64,000 bases of DNA from Oscillospiraceae bacterium (lineage in GTDB: Bacteria; Bacillota; Clostridia; Oscillospirales; Oscillospiraceae). The position numbers were made by a program, and so were the translations under genes. The notes beneath the pieces are model-generated. The model was not told where the DNA came from. It made no database searches and worked only from the letters and a program-made list of their open reading frames with translations. This document shows, one piece after another, positions 1 through 7,457 of the stretch; position 1 is the first letter of the stretch; each line of letters starts with the position of its first letter. The stretch is taken from assembly GCA_910575695.1 (NCBI GenBank), contig CAJTGJ010000004.1, positions 1 through 64,000 of the forward strand. Direction: 5' to 3'.

Positions 1-1
1 T

Positions 2-43
2 CGCGCCACCAGCGAGAAGCTGCAAATTGAGTGGAAAATCTGA
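2..43 (+). CDS. C-terminal tail of an unidentified protein (partial)
   Basis: An open frame enters from the left edge and encodes RATSEKLQIEWKI before a TGA at 41-43. A short dyad (TGACGG/CCGTCA, 41-60) overlaps the stop and a T-run follows at 70-75, as expected at the end of a gene. The tail is too short to identify. A basic, beta-strand-like ending is seen in some large serine recombinases, so it could be the end of a second recombinase facing the stub at 74-403, but this is a guess. Confidence 0.3.
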   Translation, partial: RATSEKLQIEWKI

Positions 44-73
44 CGGCGGGCATACCGTCAGGCCAGTATCTTT

Positions 74-532
<459 letters not shown>

Positions 533-546
533 CTACCGGCAGGAGG

Positions 547-729
547 TCACGGGCCGGGGCTGATCTGGCAGCGGCTTTCGGCCTCCAGGACTTTCGCCAT
601 TTTGTCGGCGGCGGTGTCGGTGGTGTCCTGCTTGAAGTAGCCGGAAACGGTGAGGACGGTGTTGCCCATGCGGATTTCAGTCACGCAGTCCGGGCGGCGG
701 GTGGTGGTCTTGCTGGGGGTGTCGGTCAT
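547..729 (-). CDS. tnpW: TnpW family small transposon protein
   Basis: A 60-residue protein of the TnpW family, which sits next to the large serine recombinase in many clostridial mobilizable and conjugative transposons; its biochemical role is not established. The recognisable core is RPDCVTEIRMGNTVLTVSGYF followed by a short acidic helix with DTAADKM (here 5' to 3' the core spans roughly residues 13-33 and the helix 38-50). The ATG at 729 follows AAAGGAGCCGCCT. It lies between the Cys-rich VLP gene and the recombinase stub, in the same direction. A more divergent homologue is at 7458-7724 in IME-B. Confidence 0.75.
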   Translation of the reverse strand: MTDTPSKTTTRRPDCVTEIRMGNTVLTVSGYFKQDTTDTAADKMAKVLEAESRCQISPGP

Positions 730-823
730 AGGCGGCTCCTTTCAAATTTTTGTTGTGGACATTTAGAGGGCCATTTTCGAGGCCCGGAATGGTAGTACAC
801 AGCTCCCCTATTGAGGACGGCCC

Positions 824-848
824 AAAAGCCCCGTGATACCGGGCTTTT
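824..848 (-). terminator. Hairpin between the VLP gene and tnpW
   Basis: An 8-bp stem AAAAGCCC/GGGCTTTT with a 9-nt loop lies in the 134-nt gap. On the minus strand it ends in TTTTGGG, a weak U-tract, so it may only partly terminate the mob transcript before tnpW. Confidence 0.45.
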
Positions 849-863
849 CAAGGGCCTAAACCG

Positions 864-1223
864 TTACATGGCGGCCCGGTGGCGGCGCACCCGCTCACGG
901 GTCTTGCGGCGTTCTTCCTCCTTGGCGCACTCCGGGCAGTATTTGGCCCGGTTGGATTTTGGGATGTACCAGCCACCGCACAGGACGCACTTTTTTCTTT
1001 CCCGGCGGTGGAGCAGGGCGGCGCACAGGCTTTCGTCCAGGGGCAGCACCGCCGCCCGAAACCAGCGGCAGATCAGCGAGTAGGAAATGCTCTGCGGGCA
1101 GACACATTCCTCCCCATCGTCCAGCAGAAGGCAGTTGCCGCCGTCATAGTTGCAGCACTCATGCACCAGCCGCCGGACGGCCCGGTACTGCGGATAGGTC
1201 AGCCGGACGGCGTTATCGGTCAT
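864..1223 (-). CDS. Cysteine-rich VLP domain protein
   Basis: A 119-residue protein matching the Cys_rich_VLP family carried next to relaxases on clostridial elements. Cysteines are grouped as in zinc-binding proteins: CCNYDGGNC and CVC in the N-terminal half, and CVLCGGWY...KYCPEC near the C-terminus, which looks like a four-Cys zinc ribbon followed by an Arg/Lys-rich tail. Nucleic-acid binding is likely but not shown. The start is the ATG at 1223, preceded by GGAGGGACGAGC; it overlaps the last codons of the relaxase gene by 11 nt, which indicates translational coupling. The track-length upstream start (1250) is inside the relaxase and has no ribosome site. Confidence 0.75.
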   Translation of the reverse strand: MTDNAVRLTYPQYRAVRRLVHECCNYDGGNCLLLDDGEECVCPQSISYSLICRWFRAAVLPLDESLCAALLHRRERKKCVLCGGWYIPKSNRAKYCPECAKEEERRKTRERVRRHRAAM

Positions 1224-2781
1224 GCTCGTCCCTCCGCTGGCTGGGCGCACCGTGAAGCACCTGGTCGATGTTCCGCTTGACGGTCATCAGCTCGTCCGCC
1301 TCCCGCTTGCGCTCCTGGTACTCGGTGTACCCGGCGTTCTTCTCGGACATCAGCGCCTCGATCTCCGCCGTCAGCTCCTTGGTGGAGGGCAGCTTGGTGA
1401 TGCCGTTGGCCTTGAAGAAACGAACAGCGGCCTCGGAGATGAGGATGTCGGCCTCATGCTCCTGCCGGTAGGCGGCGCGGGCCTTGGGCGTTTTCTGTGC
1501 GGCAAGGCCCTCCCGGACTGCTTTGGTGTTCCGGTAGATGATGATTTGCCGCCGCAGCTCCTTCTTTTCTTTCAAGGCCGCTTCGGTGGGTTTCAGCTTG
1601 GCAGAGCTGTCATGCACAGCGGCATAGGCGGCGGACACAGCGGCGTCCAGTTCCTCCGGCGATGAAAAGCCATACTCGGTGTAGATGTTGAACGAGTTTG
1701 CCATCTGTTTCAAATTGAACACAGATGCCCAACGTTCGTAGCCGATGCCCTTGCCCTGGGCTTTCTTGGCCTCAATGTCCACCATGCGCTGAACGCCCTG
1801 GGGCTGGCGAAGCTGTTCCCGGATGCTGGGCTTGGCTCCCCGGCTGGGACGGGCAGCGTTGTGTTCCAGAGCGGCACCAACGGCGGCGCGGTCAAAGTCA
1901 TCCCCCAGCTTCCGGGCGGTGATGGGCTTGGCCCGGTCGGGGGTGAGGTAGGACAACCGGCCCCGGCTCTCCTTGACGGTGATGCCCCGCTGCAACAACC
2001 GCTGGGCAAAGTCCTCAAAGCTGACCGCCACGGCGAGAACGGCCCGTATCTCCCTGCGCAGCTTTTCTTTGTCCGTTTCAAACTTGGTGGGCGGCTTACC
2101 CTGGGCGGCAGCTTCGGTGTCCAGAGCAAGCTGCCCTTTCCGTTGCGCCCAATACTCCCGTTCGGTGACACGGCTCTTGCTCCCGCCCAGCAGGTCAATT
2201 TGGTACAGCCCCGCCCCTTGGCACAGCTCCATGACTTCAGCCCGGAAGTGGCGCATAGCGGCGGCGGTGCAGCGGTGTTTGGCCCCGGCCTGGGTATCGC
2301 TGGCCCTGTCCATGTACGGCTTGCGCTCCACCTCGGCCACCCGCAGGGAGTTGATGACGATGTGAACATGGATGTTGCCGCTGTGGTTGTGGCCGTCCGG
2401 GTGGGTGCAGACCAGGGCCTGGTGTCCGGGGAACTGCTGGTTGCAGAACCGCTCTCCCAGCTCCTGGGCCTTGTCCATTGTCAGGCCGTGGTCGGGGCCG
2501 TCCCTGGGGTCAAAGGACAGGATGTAGTGATGGCTTTTCACGTCCTCCCTCTGCTGGTTTTTTCCATAGCGGAGATTGGCCCGCATACAGGCTACGGCGA
2601 AGTCCTCCTCGCCGCAATTCAAAGAAGAAATGCGGTAGTCCTGACGGGGGACAAGCCGCCCGTTCTCGTCCAGGATGGGCTTGCCGGTGAACTCGTCATG
2701 CTCAAAGGTGAGGTACTGCTCCGCCGCGCCGTAGTCGGCATTTTTAGAGCTTAAATGTTTCAGTGTTGCCAATGGCTTCAC
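1213..2781 (-). CDS. Relaxase / mobilization nuclease (MobA/VirD2-like)
   Basis: A 522-residue relaxase that would nick the origin of transfer of IME-A and stay covalently bound to the 5' end. The N-terminal 150 residues hold the relaxase fold: tyrosines at the start (NADYGAAEQYL), then HHYILSFDP, and the metal-binding three-histidine signature GHNHSGNIHVHIVINS at about residues 131-146. The rest is helical and charged, as usual for the C-terminal part. The gene overlaps both neighbours: the MobC-like gene ends inside its first codons (2744-2781) and the VLP gene starts inside its end. All three read from the promoter at 3362-3390. The family is PF03432-like and distinct from the MOBQ relaxase of IME-B. 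It looks full length. Confidence 0.9.
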   Translation of the reverse strand: MKPLATLKHLSSKNADYGAAEQYLTFEHDEFTGKPILDENGRLVPRQDYRISSLNCGEEDFAVACMRANLRYGKNQQREDVKSHHYILSFDPRDGPDHGLTMDKAQELGERFCNQQFPGHQALVCTHPDGHNHSGNIHVHIVINSLRVAEVERKPYMDRASDTQAGAKHRCTAAAMRHFRAEVMELCQGAGLYQIDLLGGSKSRVTEREYWAQRKGQLALDTEAAAQGKPPTKFETDKEKLRREIRAVLAVAVSFEDFAQRLLQRGITVKESRGRLSYLTPDRAKPITARKLGDDFDRAAVGAALEHNAARPSRGAKPSIREQLRQPQGVQRMVDIEAKKAQGKGIGYERWASVFNLKQMANSFNIYTEYGFSSPEELDAAVSAAYAAVHDSSAKLKPTEAALKEKKELRRQIIIYRNTKAVREGLAAQKTPKARAAYRQEHEADILISEAAVRFFKANGITKLPSTKELTAEIEALMSEKNAGYTEYQERKREADELMTVKRNIDQVLHGAPSQRRDEHDR

Positions 2782-3142
2782 CTACCTCTCGAAGCACCTG
2801 GAACTTGAGGGCAGCGAGGTCGGACAGCTCCGCCCGAACCTCGGCGGCGAGGGTGTTGTACGGTGCTCCGTACTCGTTCAGATACCGGGCAATCTGATTG
2901 AGGTTGCCGCCGATTTTCCCATACTCCCCGGTCAGCCTGCCCACGGCGGCAAGCAGCTCGTCATTGACGGGGGACACGGTGATGATGGGCTTGACCGTCG
3001 CGCCGGTAATCGCCTGCCGGATAAATTCGGACTGGCTCATGCCGTAGGCGGTCAGGCGCTCCATGAAGTCGGCGTGTTCTTCTTCGGTCACACGGGTCTT
3101 GATGATGTGGGTGCGGTGGGGCGTGTTGTAGCGTTTGGACAA
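2744..3142 (-). CDS. MobC-like relaxosome accessory protein
   Basis: A 132-residue ribbon-helix-helix-type accessory protein that would help the relaxase bind oriT. The N-terminal part has basic residues and an RHH-like segment (RTHIIKTRVTEEEHADFMERL, followed by MSQSEFIRQAI). The C-terminal half, about residues 75-130, contains GGNLNQIARYLNE, the typical MobC motif. I chose the TTG at 3142 because AGGAGGT lies 9 nt upstream; the protein then starts MSKRYNTPHRT. ATG codons further up (3192, 3228, 3280) have no convincing ribosome site and would add residues that do not look like the family. The gene ends 37 nt inside the relaxase start, so the two are coupled. Confidence 0.8.
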   Translation of the reverse strand: MSKRYNTPHRTHIIKTRVTEEEHADFMERLTAYGMSQSEFIRQAITGATVKPIITVSPVNDELLAAVGRLTGEYGKIGGNLNQIARYLNEYGAPYNTLAAEVRAELSDLAALKFQVLREVGEAIGNTETFKL

Positions 3143-3282
3143 TAAACTTTTACCTCCTGTTTTGAAATTCCCTTTAGGGTATAGTTCGCCCATTATACAC
3201 CTTTCAAGTTTTCCATATTCAGTTGTCATGGGCGATGTGTTACGCGATGGAAAAGGGAACATCAGGCTTTGGAAAAACACAA

Positions 3283-3314
3283 TGCACCCAGGTGGTCAAG
3301 ACCATCTGGGTGCA
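3283..3314 (-). terminator. Attenuator-like hairpin in the mob operon leader
   Basis: A 15-bp inverted repeat with a 2-nt loop (TGCACCCAGGTGGTC / GACCATCTGGGTGCA, one G-T pair) lies between the mob promoter (3362-3390) and the MobC start (3142). On the minus strand it is followed by TTGTGTTTTTCC, so it can act as an intrinsic terminator within the leader. It could equally be a protein-binding site such as an operator for the RHH protein. Confidence 0.55.
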
Positions 3315-3361
3315 GAGAATTTTACTGATATTCACTTTTTATATCGCTCATCGTTAAGACT

Positions 3362-3390
3362 ATTATAGAGCGAATGTAAAGTATTGTCAA
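3362..3390 (-). promoter_or_regulatory. Sigma-A promoter of the IME-A mobilization operon
   Basis: On the minus strand a perfect TTGACA (3385-3390) and TATAAT (3362-3367) are separated by exactly 17 nt. It fires leftward into the attenuator-like hairpin at 3283-3314 and the mobC-relaxase-VLP genes, divergent from the tet(40) promoter. Confidence 0.85.
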
Positions 3391-3427
3391 TGCGTTTTGA
3401 GGTCTAGTTTTGTCGAATTGGCCCGAT

Positions 3428-3462
3428 GGAACAGTACAGACGCAAAGCGGGTGTACTATTCC
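3428..3462. repeat. Inverted repeat with conserved loop motif (copy 1)
   Basis: GGAACAGTAC (3428-3437) and GTACTATTCC (3453-3462) pair over 9 of 10 positions and enclose AGACGCAAAGCGGGT. The loop and its closing bases are almost identical to those of the hairpin at 10221-10269, while the outer stem sequences differ. It lies between the two divergent promoters of IME-A. It may belong to the element's oriT. Confidence 0.6.
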
Positions 3463-3683
3463 GGCGGGTGCGCCGCTCTGCGGCGATTGCGGAAACGGCT
3501 TCCGATTTCCGCCTGGTCAGGCGAGAACGCAACAGGCGGGGCTGACGGATTTTTGTGGCGCGGCTGCGCCACAACACCGGCGCGGAGCGCCGGTCAGCAG
3601 GGTTTGGGGAAGGCACTCCCCAACAAGTAGCAGACCAGGGGAACAAATGAGCGGAGCGAAATTTGGGCCACGGGTCGATACTT

Positions 3684-3731
3684 GCTCTCGCTCTCGCTCT
3701 CGCTCTCGCTCTCGCTCTCGCTCTCGCTCTC
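3684..3731. repeat. Hexanucleotide tandem repeat (GCTCTC) x 8
   Basis: Eight perfect, uninterrupted copies of GCTCTC end 13 nt before the -35 box of the tet(40) promoter. Both strands stay open through the repeat (Ser-Arg, Ala-Leu or Glu-Arg dipeptides), so the ORFs spanning it are artefacts of the repeat. The unit length of 6 does not change a reading frame, so any effect of copy-number change would be on promoter spacing or upstream protein binding. Confidence 0.9.
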
Positions 3732-3744
3732 GCTTCTCTTTACA

Positions 3745-3773
3745 TTGACAACACAAAGCCCATTTGCTATAAT
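3745..3773 (+). promoter_or_regulatory. Promoter of the tet(40) leader transcript
   Basis: TTGACA (3745-3750) and TATAAT (3768-3773) are perfect consensus hexamers 17 nt apart. A TG dinucleotide (TGCTATAAT) adds an extended -10. This should be a very strong constitutive promoter, which fits control by a downstream leader rather than at initiation. Confidence 0.9.
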
Positions 3774-3826
3774 ATCGCGAAGAAGAACAGCCATGTTGTT
3801 CTAATTTCAGTATCGGAGGTATTCAT

Positions 3827-3895
3827 ATGGCAAACTGCAAAAACAGAAACAAGTCTTTTAACGGCGCTTTGGGCACTTTAGGAGGCCTTTTCTAA
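3827..3895 (+). CDS. Leader peptide of tet(40)
   Basis: A 22-codon ORF, MANCKNRNKSFNGALGTLGGLF, begins at an ATG behind a good site (CGGAGGTATTCAT). It lies 36 nt after the -10 neighbourhood of a consensus promoter and 100 nt before tet(40). The last codons and the stop overlap the 5' arm of the first leader hairpin (3885-3894), so a ribosome at the end of the peptide would melt that hairpin. Short translated leaders of this kind precede several Gram-positive tetracycline and macrolide resistance genes. No homologue is claimed; the function is inferred from position. Confidence 0.7.
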   Translation: MANCKNRNKSFNGALGTLGGLF

Positions 3896-3968
3896 AATCA
3901 CTGTTAGAAAGGGCTGAGAAGTTTGCCCTTCCTGCGCGGCAGTCGGGCTTGTTTCACAAAACAACCCA
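3885..3968 (+). promoter_or_regulatory. Mutually exclusive leader hairpins (attenuator) of tet(40)
   Basis: Hairpin A pairs 3885-3894 with 3905-3914 (10 bp, one G-U). Hairpin B pairs 3906-3914 with 3925-3933 (8 of 9). They share the segment 3905-3914 and cannot form together. A ribosome stalled at or finishing the leader peptide covers 3885-3895 and would favour B. A third dyad (TTGTTT/AAACAA, flanked by GGG/CCC) follows at about 3945-3968. No run of U follows B, so the switch may act on translation or RNA stability rather than termination. Confidence 0.5.
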
Positions 3969-3995
3969 CTGATTCGTAAAGGAGAATGTAACTTC

Positions 3996-5216
3996 ATGTT
4001 TGCTAAAAATTCAAAGGCATATTCTGTCTACCTGCTGTTCCGATTTGTCTTTTCCCTGGCGGTTTCTATGTCCACAGTGCTTTCCATCGTGTACCACCTG
4101 GAGGTGGTGCAGCTGGATGCTTTCCAGCTTGTCCTGGTAGGGACGGTTCTGGAGACCTCCTGCTTTCTGTTCGAGATACCCACCGGTGTGGTGGCGGATT
4201 TGTATAGCCGTCGGCGCTCGGTGCTGATTGGAATGTTCCTCTACGGCCTGGGCTTTCTGATGGAGGGTGCGCTACCGTGGTTCGCGCCGGTTCTGCTGGC
4301 CCAGGTTGTCTGGGGTTGCGGTGATACCTTCATCACCGGCGCTCTGGAGGCGTGGATTGCCTCGGAGGAAGAGGACAAACCCATAGACAAGGTGTTCCTG
4401 CGGGGCAGTCAAATGGGGCAAATCGGCGGCGTTCTGGGCGTGGTGCTGGGCACACTGCTGGGAAACATAAACCTGCAAATGCCTGTCATCTTGGGGGGCA
4501 GTTTGTGCTTGTTGTTGGGGCTGGTGTTGGTTCGCATCATGCCAGAAACCAACTTCTCCCCTGCTATTGAGGAACGGCAGGGCTTGCTTAAAGACTTTGT
4601 CTGCCTGTTCAAGCTCAACCTGGGCTTTGTGAAAGGCGCACCTGTGTTGCTGGCGCTCTTAGCAATCACACTATGCGGGGGACTTGCCAGTGAAGGCTTT
4701 GACCGGCTCTCCACCGCTCATTTTCTGGATGACACGGTAATACCCGTTATCGGGCCGCTGAACAGCGTCACTTGGTTCGGTGTTATCAGTCTTATCGGCA
4801 GCGGCTTAGGTATTCTGGCTTCTCAGTTGCTCATCGCCCGCATGGAGAAAAAAGGGACTGTCAGCCGAACCAGTGTGGTCATGTCCACCAGCGCCGGGTA
4901 TATCCTGTGCCTGGTTCTCTTCGCGGTGGGGCGGAGCTTTTGGTTCATGTTGTTGGTGTTCCTGCTGGCGGGGCTTATGCGCACCATCAAGGAGCCTGTG
5001 CTGGCCGCCTGGATGAACGACCATGTGGATGAGAAAATGCGCGCCACAGTCTTTTCCACCAGCGGACAGCTGGACTCTTTCGGGCAGATCATCGGCGGGC
5101 CTATTGTGGGGCTGGTAGCCCAGCAGGTGTCCATACCCTGGGGGCTGGTCTGTACCGCTTTCCTGCTGTTGCCCGCGCTGTTCTTAGTGCCGGTGGCGGG
5201 AAAGAAGCGGGATTGA
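3996..5216 (+). CDS. tet(40): Tetracycline efflux MFS transporter Tet(40)
   Basis: A 406-residue inner-membrane transporter of the major facilitator superfamily with about 12 hydrophobic segments. The family signature between helices 2 and 3 is visible as GVVADLYSRRRSVLIG (about residues 64-79), and a charged central loop separates the halves near residues 185-205. From memory the sequence and length match Tet(40), first described from clostridial gut bacteria next to a mosaic tet(O/32/O); I could not run a comparison. It would export tetracycline in exchange for protons. The ATG at 3996 follows AAAGGAGAATGTAACTTC. It is transcribed from 3745-3773 through a translated leader and ends in a strong terminator. 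No tet ribosomal-protection gene is adjacent. If the identification is wrong it is still a drug-type MFS pump. Confidence 0.82.
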   Translation: MFAKNSKAYSVYLLFRFVFSLAVSMSTVLSIVYHLEVVQLDAFQLVLVGTVLETSCFLFEIPTGVVADLYSRRRSVLIGMFLYGLGFLMEGALPWFAPVLLAQVVWGCGDTFITGALEAWIASEEEDKPIDKVFLRGSQMGQIGGVLGVVLGTLLGNINLQMPVILGGSLCLLLGLVLVRIMPETNFSPAIEERQGLLKDFVCLFKLNLGFVKGAPVLLALLAITLCGGLASEGFDRLSTAHFLDDTVIPVIGPLNSVTWFGVISLIGSGLGILASQLLIARMEKKGTVSRTSVVMSTSAGYILCLVLFAVGRSFWFMLLVFLLAGLMRTIKEPVLAAWMNDHVDEKMRATVFSTSGQLDSFGQIIGGPIVGLVAQQVSIPWGLVCTAFLLLPALFLVPVAGKKRD

Positions 5217-5237
5217 TATGGCATAGTTAAGTTTACT

Positions 5238-5275
5238 GACGAGCGGGAGATTACTTCCGCTCGTCTTCATTTAGT
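5238..5275 (+). terminator. Terminator of tet(40)
   Basis: Nine-bp perfect stem GACGAGCGG (5238-5246) / CCGCTCGTC (5257-5265), 10-nt loop, then TTCATTTAG. It starts 21 nt after the tet(40) stop codon. Confidence 0.8.
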
Positions 5276-5358
5276 AGCGCAAAATTTGAGGACTCTTTAT
5301 TTCCTTATTCGGTATAGCGGAGGCGGCTGTCAATTCGACATAATTTTCTTGTGATACT

Positions 5359-5499
5359 TTACCGTACATGAGCATTTGCGCCGGGGTTGTCGTTGCCGTA
5401 GCCCTCCAGCAGATTGATGATGCCCCACGCACCCAGACCACCGCCCAGAGCCGTCACCGTGATCTTCATTGTGTCAATCGCAGATGTGAAAAATTCCAT
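5359..5499 (-). pseudogene. Maff2 family protein, truncated by IME-A
   Basis: The N-terminal 42 residues match Maff2, a small two-helix membrane protein found between virD4 and trbL in clostridial conjugative transposons and comparable in place and shape to the VirB2/TrbC pilin subunit. It starts at the ATG at 5499 behind GGAGGTATTCA. The signature WGIINLLEGYGNDNPGA is intact, but family members then continue for about 30 residues with a second hydrophobic helix. Here the frame reads NAHVR and stops at 5359. The break coincides with the end of the tet(40) element, so insertion into maff2 is the simple explanation. The missing 3' part is not in the window. Confidence 0.8.
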
Positions 5500-5543
5500 T
5501 GAATACCTCCAAAATATTTGGTTTTGTGTTGATAACTATATAA

Positions 5544-5578
5544 AAAGTCTCCGTTTGAACAGGTCAAACGGAGACTTT
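5544..5578 (-). terminator. Terminator between virD4 and maff2
   Basis: A perfect 15-bp stem (5544-5558 / 5564-5578) with a 5-nt loop. On the minus strand it ends in GACTTTTTATA, a good U-tract, so it terminates leftward transcription before maff2. Confidence 0.8.
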
Positions 5579-5591
5579 ACCGGGCAGGACG

Positions 5592-5701
5592 GTGCTTTGA
5601 AGTACACAGCGTTTCAAAGCACTGTCTGCCAGACGGCCAATGCTATGCCCGGATGCTCCGGGCATTTTACAGTTGCGCCCTGTCGGGAAATCCCGTATAA
5701 T
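5592..5701 (+). promoter_or_regulatory. Promoter and dyads upstream of the antisense small gene
   Basis: TTGCGC (5673-5678) and TATAAT (5696-5701) are 17 nt apart and point at the gene starting at 5732. The spacer ends in the dyad CGGGAAATCCCG, directly against the -10 box, a typical operator place. Upstream are two perfect hairpins: GTGCTTTGAA/TTCAAAGCAC (5592-5601/5613-5622) and ATGCCCGGA/TCCGGGCAT (5644-5664). Confidence 0.6.
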
Positions 5702-5731
5702 AGGGGCAAACTGACTGTTAGAGGGATGTGC

Positions 5732-6202
5732 ATGAACAACGGGGAATTGGCAGGCAAGGTACACTCCGCCGTATACCATCAATGCAGAAGCCGGGGCTTT
5801 GCAGCCCCAGTGGATGTGCTGATGGATGTGGGGTATCTGTCCAGGCAGGACTATGAGAATTGGCGGTACGGGCGTGTGGACTATCTGGAACGCGTCTGCA
5901 AGGCCAACCTGTCCAAGCTGTCCCTGGTCATGCGGGAAATGCGCTCTTACGCCGCAAAAGCGGGTTTAAAGCCCTCTTTTTGCTATTACAAGCGTTGGGG
6001 AACCCAAAAGAAGAATGGTCAGGGCCGTAAGCCGGTGATCCCCCTGCGGTTCAGCAAAAGCGGCAATCCTGAAATTGAGCGGCGCTACGCTACTCATTTT
6101 GTGGATTTAAAGCGAACCAGTCAGCTAAAAGAGGATAGGGCCGCAAAGCAGACGGGTCAGTCAGAAGCCTCCCCAGATGGGGGCGGCGCGTCAAACTCGT
6201 AG
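5732..6202 (+). CDS. Conserved hypothetical protein of ICEs, antisense to virD4
   Basis: A 156-residue protein that I cannot name. It begins MNNGELAGKVHSAVYH and contains VDVLMDVGYL, DYENWRYGRVDYLERVC and a stretch LRFSKSGNPEIERRYATHFV; I recall this pattern from conserved hypothetical proteins near mobile genes. It is basic and soluble, with no signal peptide or membrane segment. The ATG at 5732 follows GAGGGATGTGC. Its 3' end overlaps the 3' end of virD4 by 46 nt, tail to tail, so its transcript is partly antisense to virD4. It has its own promoter with a dyad against the -10 box, which suggests regulated expression separate from the transfer operon. Confidence 0.65.
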   Translation: MNNGELAGKVHSAVYHQCRSRGFAAPVDVLMDVGYLSRQDYENWRYGRVDYLERVCKANLSKLSLVMREMRSYAAKAGLKPSFCYYKRWGTQKKNGQGRKPVIPLRFSKSGNPEIERRYATHFVDLKRTSQLKEDRAAKQTGQSEASPDGGGASNS

Positions 6203-7408
6203 GGTTCAAAGGTGTCCTCCGGCCTGACGGTCAGTCTCCGCCCAAGATATTTCTTGATGTCAAAAGCGTTTTTCGGATCGGAATCAGAGAGGTATTTGTA
6301 CTGCGGGTGTTTGGTAATGTCAAACTTATCACTGAAAAAGGGCCGGACGCCCTGCACCTGCAAAATACACTTGCCGCCGTCCATGACGGCCAGCTCATCC
6401 TGGCTCATCAATTCCTTTCCCAGCTTCTGATAGTTGATGCCCATGCTCCGCTGGCTCCCCCTGGTGTCGCTGGTATTGTAGAGGTCGATGGTTTCCCGGC
6501 CCAGGGTTTCGGAAATCTCTTTGAGTGTGCTTTTCTCTTTGCCGCCCAGAAACAGAACACAGGAGCAGTTGCCGATAATGGTTTCAGCGTGATCCTTATA
6601 GACAGCTTTGAGCTGGCTTTGGGTCTGCACCACAATATGGGCGGAGATCTCCCGGCTGCGGATCACGCTGATCAGGTGCTGGAAATTGGGTATTTTCTGG
6701 TTGGCGAACTCATCCAGCAGGCAGGTGACGTGGGTTTTCAATGCGCCGCCGTTTTCCAGGGCCTTGTTGCACAGTACGTTGAACATCTGTGTATAGACCA
6801 TGGCCGAGATGAAATTGAACGTCATATCCGTATCGGACACAATGCAGAACAGCGCCGTTTTGCGGTCCCCGATCTTGTCCAGCTCCAGGTCGTCGCCCTC
6901 CATGAGCTGGCGGACCTCCGCAATATCAAAGGGAGCCATTCTTGCGCCGCAGCTAATCAATATGCTTTTCGCCGTTTTGCCCGCCGCCATTTTATATTTC
7001 TTGTACTGCCGGACCGCGAAATGTTCCGGGTCCCGGCTTTCCAACTGTTCAAACATCAAATCTACAGCGTTTTTGAAATTTTCATCATCCTCACGAACTT
7101 CTGAGGCGTTTAACATTTCCAGCAGTGTAGTCATGTTCTTTTCTTCCTCCGGGGCCTCATACCAGATGTAGGCAATTAACGCCTGATAGTAGAGTGCCTC
7201 GGCTTTCACCCAGAAGTCCTCACTGCCCTTGCTATCCTCTCCTTTCGTGTTCTCCATGATGCAGTTTACCAGCTTTAGGATATCATTTTCGCAGGAAATG
7301 TACTTAAACGGGTTGTAGCGCATGGACTGTTTAAAGTCAATGGTGTTAAGTATTTTGATCTCATATCCGCCCCTCTGGAGCATTTTCCCGCATTCGATTA
7401 AGACGGTG
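6157..7408 (-). pseudogene. virD4: VirD4-like coupling protein of ICE-1, third piece (C-terminal two thirds)
   Basis: This is the C-terminal 416 codons of a VirD4/TraG coupling ATPase (CD1115-like), the pump that brings the relaxase-DNA complex to the T4SS. The Walker B strand is CLLDEFAN, followed by a typical arginine-containing segment (SVIRSREISAHIVVQTQSQL). The first ATG is at 7383, but coding similarity extends upstream through TVLIECGKM to position 7408. There it meets the end of IME-B inside the conserved DPKG motif. The Walker A part is in the piece at 15591-16068. Joined, the three pieces give one 591-codon frame without a stop. As it stands, the piece has no visible ribosome site and no P-loop, so it cannot be a working coupling protein. 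Confidence 0.9.
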
Positions 7409-7425
7409 CCTTTTCGCTCGGTTTG
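7401..7425. other. Left attachment junction of IME-B
   Basis: virD4 sequence (AGACGGTGCC, i.e. GGCACCGTCT on the coding strand) meets element sequence at CCTTTTCGCTCG. The CCTTT pentamer recurs at the other junction. The exact crossover dinucleotide cannot be fixed from one copy. Confidence 0.7.
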
Positions 7426-7457
7426 TCAAGGAGGTAGTGCGGAAAACCCGAAAAAAA

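Larger units (their letters stand above)
3391..3744. other. Non-coding hairpin-rich region, candidate oriT of IME-A
   Basis: No gene is supported in this 350-nt space between the divergent mob and tet(40) promoters. After the inverted repeat at 3428-3462 come three perfect hairpins: TGTGGCGC/GCGCCACA (3554-3573), ACCGGCGC/GCGCCGGT (3576-3594) and TTGGGGA/TCCCCAA (3604-3623). A hexanucleotide repeat follows (3684-3731). A cluster of hairpins immediately upstream of mobC and a relaxase is the usual position of an oriT. I could not find a nic sequence I trust. Confidence 0.45.

Noticed and set aside
3463..3479. GGTGCGCCGCT as a nic site of IME-A by analogy with the IME-B oriT
   Set aside because: It resembles AAGTGCGCCCT only in GTGCGCC, lacks the directly preceding short-loop inverted repeat, and the IME-A relaxase is of another family.
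3410..3881. Frames encoding Ser-Arg, Ala-Leu or Glu-Arg repeats around 3660-3760
   Set aside because: They arise only because the (GCTCTC)8 repeat contains no stop codons in any frame; no start site or conserved flanking sequence supports them.
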